The notes under the pieces were generated by a model. That model saw only the letters and a list, made by a program, of their open reading frames with translations. It did no database searches and was not told where the DNA came from. From Zygnema circumcarinatum (Eukaryota; Streptophyta; Zygnematophyceae; Zygnematales; Zygnemataceae), in contig CM074804.1 in assembly GCA_037447605.1 (NCBI GenBank), positions 1,690,170 through 1,754,169 of the forward strand: DNA of 64,000 bases, in the 5' to 3' direction. Positions 61,917 to 64,000 of this stretch are shown in pieces. Each line of letters begins with the position of its first letter. Position 1 is the stretch's first letter. Both the position numbers and the translations under genes were made by a program.

Positions 61917-62360
61917 CCCTCTCTCTCTCTCCCTCTCTCTCTCCCTACCTCTCTCTCTCCCCCCTTCTCTTTCTCTCTCTCCCCCCTCTCTCTCTCCCCC
62001 CCTCTCTCTCCCTCACTCTCCCTCCCCCTCTCTCCCCCTCTCTCTCTCCCCCTCTCTCTCCCTCCTCTCCCTCCCCCCTCTCTCCCGCCTCTCTCTCCCT
62101 CTCTCTCTCCCTCCCTCTCTCTCTCCCCCTCTCTCTTTCTCTCTCTCTCTCCCTCCCTTTCTCTCTCTCCCCCTCTCTCCCCCTCTCTCCCTCTCTCTCT
62201 CCCTCCCTCGCTTTCTCTCTCTCCCTCTCTCTCTCCCTCTCCCCTCTCTCTCTCCAACCCTCTCTTTCTCCCTTTCTCTCTCCCTCTCTCTCTCTCCCCC
62301 CCTCTCCCCCTCTCTCTCTCTCTCCCTCTCACTCTCTCGCTCTCTCTCTCTCTTCGCATC
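61917..62360 (+). repeat. CCCTCT/CT tract upstream of ABCC
   Basis: About 440 bp almost pure C/T, degenerate CTCTCTCCC units. Confidence 0.9.
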
Positions 62361-63054
62361 TCGATCGTTTCTTCTCGATTTCTTTCTGTCTCCTCTTCTC
62401 ACACCTCGCTTTGATTTGTCTCTCTCTCTCTATCTCTCTCGTGCTTCCCTCTGCCTCTCATTCTCTCTCCCTCCCACAGCACCTCGCCCTCGCCCTCTCT
62501 CGTTTTCTGCCCTCTCGCTTCCTCATTTCCTCTCTCACTCTGCATCTTTCTGTGTTCAGATCCCTTTCCCTCCCTCAGTATTTCGCTATTTCTCTTGTTT
62601 TCTCTCCCACCTCTATCGCCCTGTTTGTCTGCTCACGCTCTAGTGCAGCCAATATCAGCCTCTAGTCTGCTTACTTTAAGCAATCGCATGTGCAAACATC
62701 TGTTTCTCTCTCTTCTTGTCTCTCCTCTCCTCTCCGTTTCCCCCTCCCCTCTCTCTCTTCTTTCCCCTTCTTCTTTCGTCTCCTGCTAGATCATTTCTTT
62801 AAAAATGGTATTTTTTTGCATCTCCCTGTTTTTTAATCACATCTCTTGAACTAGGGCGAAGCGCGGCTTTACGATCTTAGAGCCCTAACGAAGGGCCTCC
62901 TTGGACTGTGCAGCTCAGCCGCCAACCCTGCACTTCTCTGAGTCCGAATAATTTACGCGTTTGTTTTGGAGAGGCGGCGCAATCCCGTGTTGTTCAATTT
63001 TATCGACATTTGTTTGGTGCAATTTCTTTTGAAGTTTTTGGATTTCACCGAGCC

Positions 63055-64000
63055 ATGGGGGGGAGACAGTCAGCAAGAAAGGGGGAGGGAGGGGAGTATG
63101 TGGCGCTCAGCGATGGGGGAGAGAAGGGGGAGGAAGTGCCACGTGGCAGCTTCTGGTCGAAACTCACTGGCCGAGGGCAGGCGCCCATGGTATGTGGAAG
63201 CCTCTAATTGGTCGGACTCGGAGGGCGGGCTTACTCAGGTGGTTGTAGAGGTGGGGGAGAGATGGCAGAGAGGGAGGGGCAGGGTGAAAGGGAGACAGAG
63301 TGAGAGAGAGGGTGGATGGAGGGAGTAAGGGGCGGAGGGAGGGAGGCACGGACGGAGGGAGAAGGGAGGGGGAAGGGGGGGAGGGAGGGAGGAGCGTGGA
63401 AGTGAGGTTCGAAGGGGGGGAAAGGCTGAGGGAGGAACGGAGTGAGGGAGGGGGAGCGGGAGGGAGGGGCGGATTGAGCAGGAGAGCAGCGGAGGAATAG
63501 GGCGGAATGGTAGGGCCGGGATGGGGAAAGGGGGAGGAGGAAGGAGGGAAGGATGGAGGGAGGGAGAGAGTATAGGAGGCGTGGAGGATTTCAAGATTTC
63601 CTGAAACCTTGACTCTACAGCCTGTGACGACTCTCAAAGTTGACTTTGTGATGCAGGTTCGTCCGGACCGGGTTTGGGTGCCTGAGGAGGAGGCCAATAT
63701 CTTATCAAAGCTGACTTTCTGGTGGGTTGGGAGCTTGATTGCTCTCGGAAATGAGAAAACGCTTTCCATGGACGACCTGTGGGATGTGGCGTCACGTGAC
63801 ACCACTTTGAGCATTTCGGAACGTATCGACGCCGCATGGAACGCCGAACTCGCTAAGCCTAAGTGAGGAGCTCAGCTCTATCCTAACCTCAGCCGATGGG
63901 GAAGTTTTGTCAGTTCGTATGGTCTTCCTCATTTCCCAAAAAAATTAAGGAGATTAACTTGCAATGCGAGCATTCTCTATACCTTCTTCTCCCCCTTCCC
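63055..64000 (+). CDS. ABC transporter family C (MRP-type), N-terminus only
   Basis: Two exons are visible: 63055-63188 and 63657-63862; the gene continues beyond the window. Exon 2 encodes the segment that precedes the first membrane domain in short ABCC proteins: PEEEANILSKLTFWWVGSLI, then LGNEKTLSMDDLWDVASRDTT, then ERIDAAWNAEL. This is the usual PEE-A-x-LS-x-LTFWW pattern from memory. No extra N-terminal membrane domain precedes it, so the layout resembles ABCC4-like short forms. Exon 1 gives a soluble, basic N-terminus beginning MGGRQSAR. Exon 2 ends CCTAA|GTGAGG, where reading through would give a stop. Exon 1 is less sure than exon 2. Confidence 0.8.
63240..63580 (+). repeat. Polypurine tract in ABCC intron 1
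   Basis: About 340 bp of GGGAGG/GA-rich sequence on the sense strand. Confidence 0.85.

Larger units (their letters stand above)
60423..63054. promoter_or_regulatory. Spacer between IPK1 and the ABCC gene
   Basis: Holds telomere-like CCCTAAA motifs near 60736, a perfect 130-bp tandem duplication (60929-61188), CACGTG-type boxes near 61257 and 61380, GTAC inverted motifs near 61390-61410 and 61630-61650, then a C/T tract at 61917-62360. The ABCC promoter should lie in the last kilobase. No gene is supported. Confidence 0.55.

Noticed and set aside
1-64000. tRNA, rRNA or snoRNA genes
   Set aside because: Scanned by eye for tRNA A/B boxes and rRNA cores; none could be supported, though a covariance search was not possible.

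Overview
This is nuclear DNA from a streptophyte, either a charophyte alga or an early land plant. I cannot place it more finely. The genes are intron-rich with GT-AG junctions. The gene set is typical of the green lineage: a plastid-type phosphofructokinase, the neoxanthin-synthesis protein ABA4, a plant MscS-like channel, a plant-type ATRX and a plastid DUF6825-like protein. Motifs of the plant telomere type (CCCTAAA) are scattered through the non-coding DNA. No bacterial operon, CRISPR array, rRNA or tRNA was seen.

I rebuilt ten complete genes and one partial gene from splice signals. Every complete model gives an exon sum divisible by three, which is good internal support. Left to right: a three-pass membrane protein of unknown function (minus, 1560-5745); plastid ATP-phosphofructokinase, PFK5-like (minus, 6838-12324); HMCES/SRAP abasic-site protein (plus, 13299-17002); a plastid DUF6825-like protein (minus, 17772-19311); co-chaperone SGT1 (plus, 20195-24160); ABA4 (minus, 24720-27171); ATRX chromatin remodeller (minus, 28632-42973); TIPIN/Swi3 fork-protection protein with a zinc knuckle (plus, 45209-47269); MscS-like channel (minus, 47531-53984); inositol-pentakisphosphate 2-kinase IPK1 (plus, 56360-60422); and the N-terminus of an ABCC transporter (plus, from 63055, running off the window). 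A doubtful two-exon gene may lie at 91-1020.

The layout is compact. Divergent pairs that probably share promoters are PFK5/HMCES, DUF6825/SGT1, ATRX/TIPIN and MSL/IPK1. Convergent pairs are HMCES/DUF6825, SGT1/ABA4 and TIPIN/MSL. HMCES, ATRX and TIPIN all act in replication-stress or chromatin maintenance, and ATRX and TIPIN are head to head.

Introns and spacers are loaded with long polypurine/polypyrimidine tracts (GA, GGGAGA, CCCTCT), and the same repeats reach into coding exons as Gly/Glu or Pro/Ser stretches. The least expected features are: a 774-bp foldback element with about 125-bp inverted ends, an 8-bp target duplication and a 110-bp CT minisatellite inside (55077-55850); a three-exon tandem duplication that gives ATRX two ADD zinc modules; two GC-AG introns; a PIP box and a run of SUMO-type sites in the HMCES tail; and a promoter module shared by two distant spacers.
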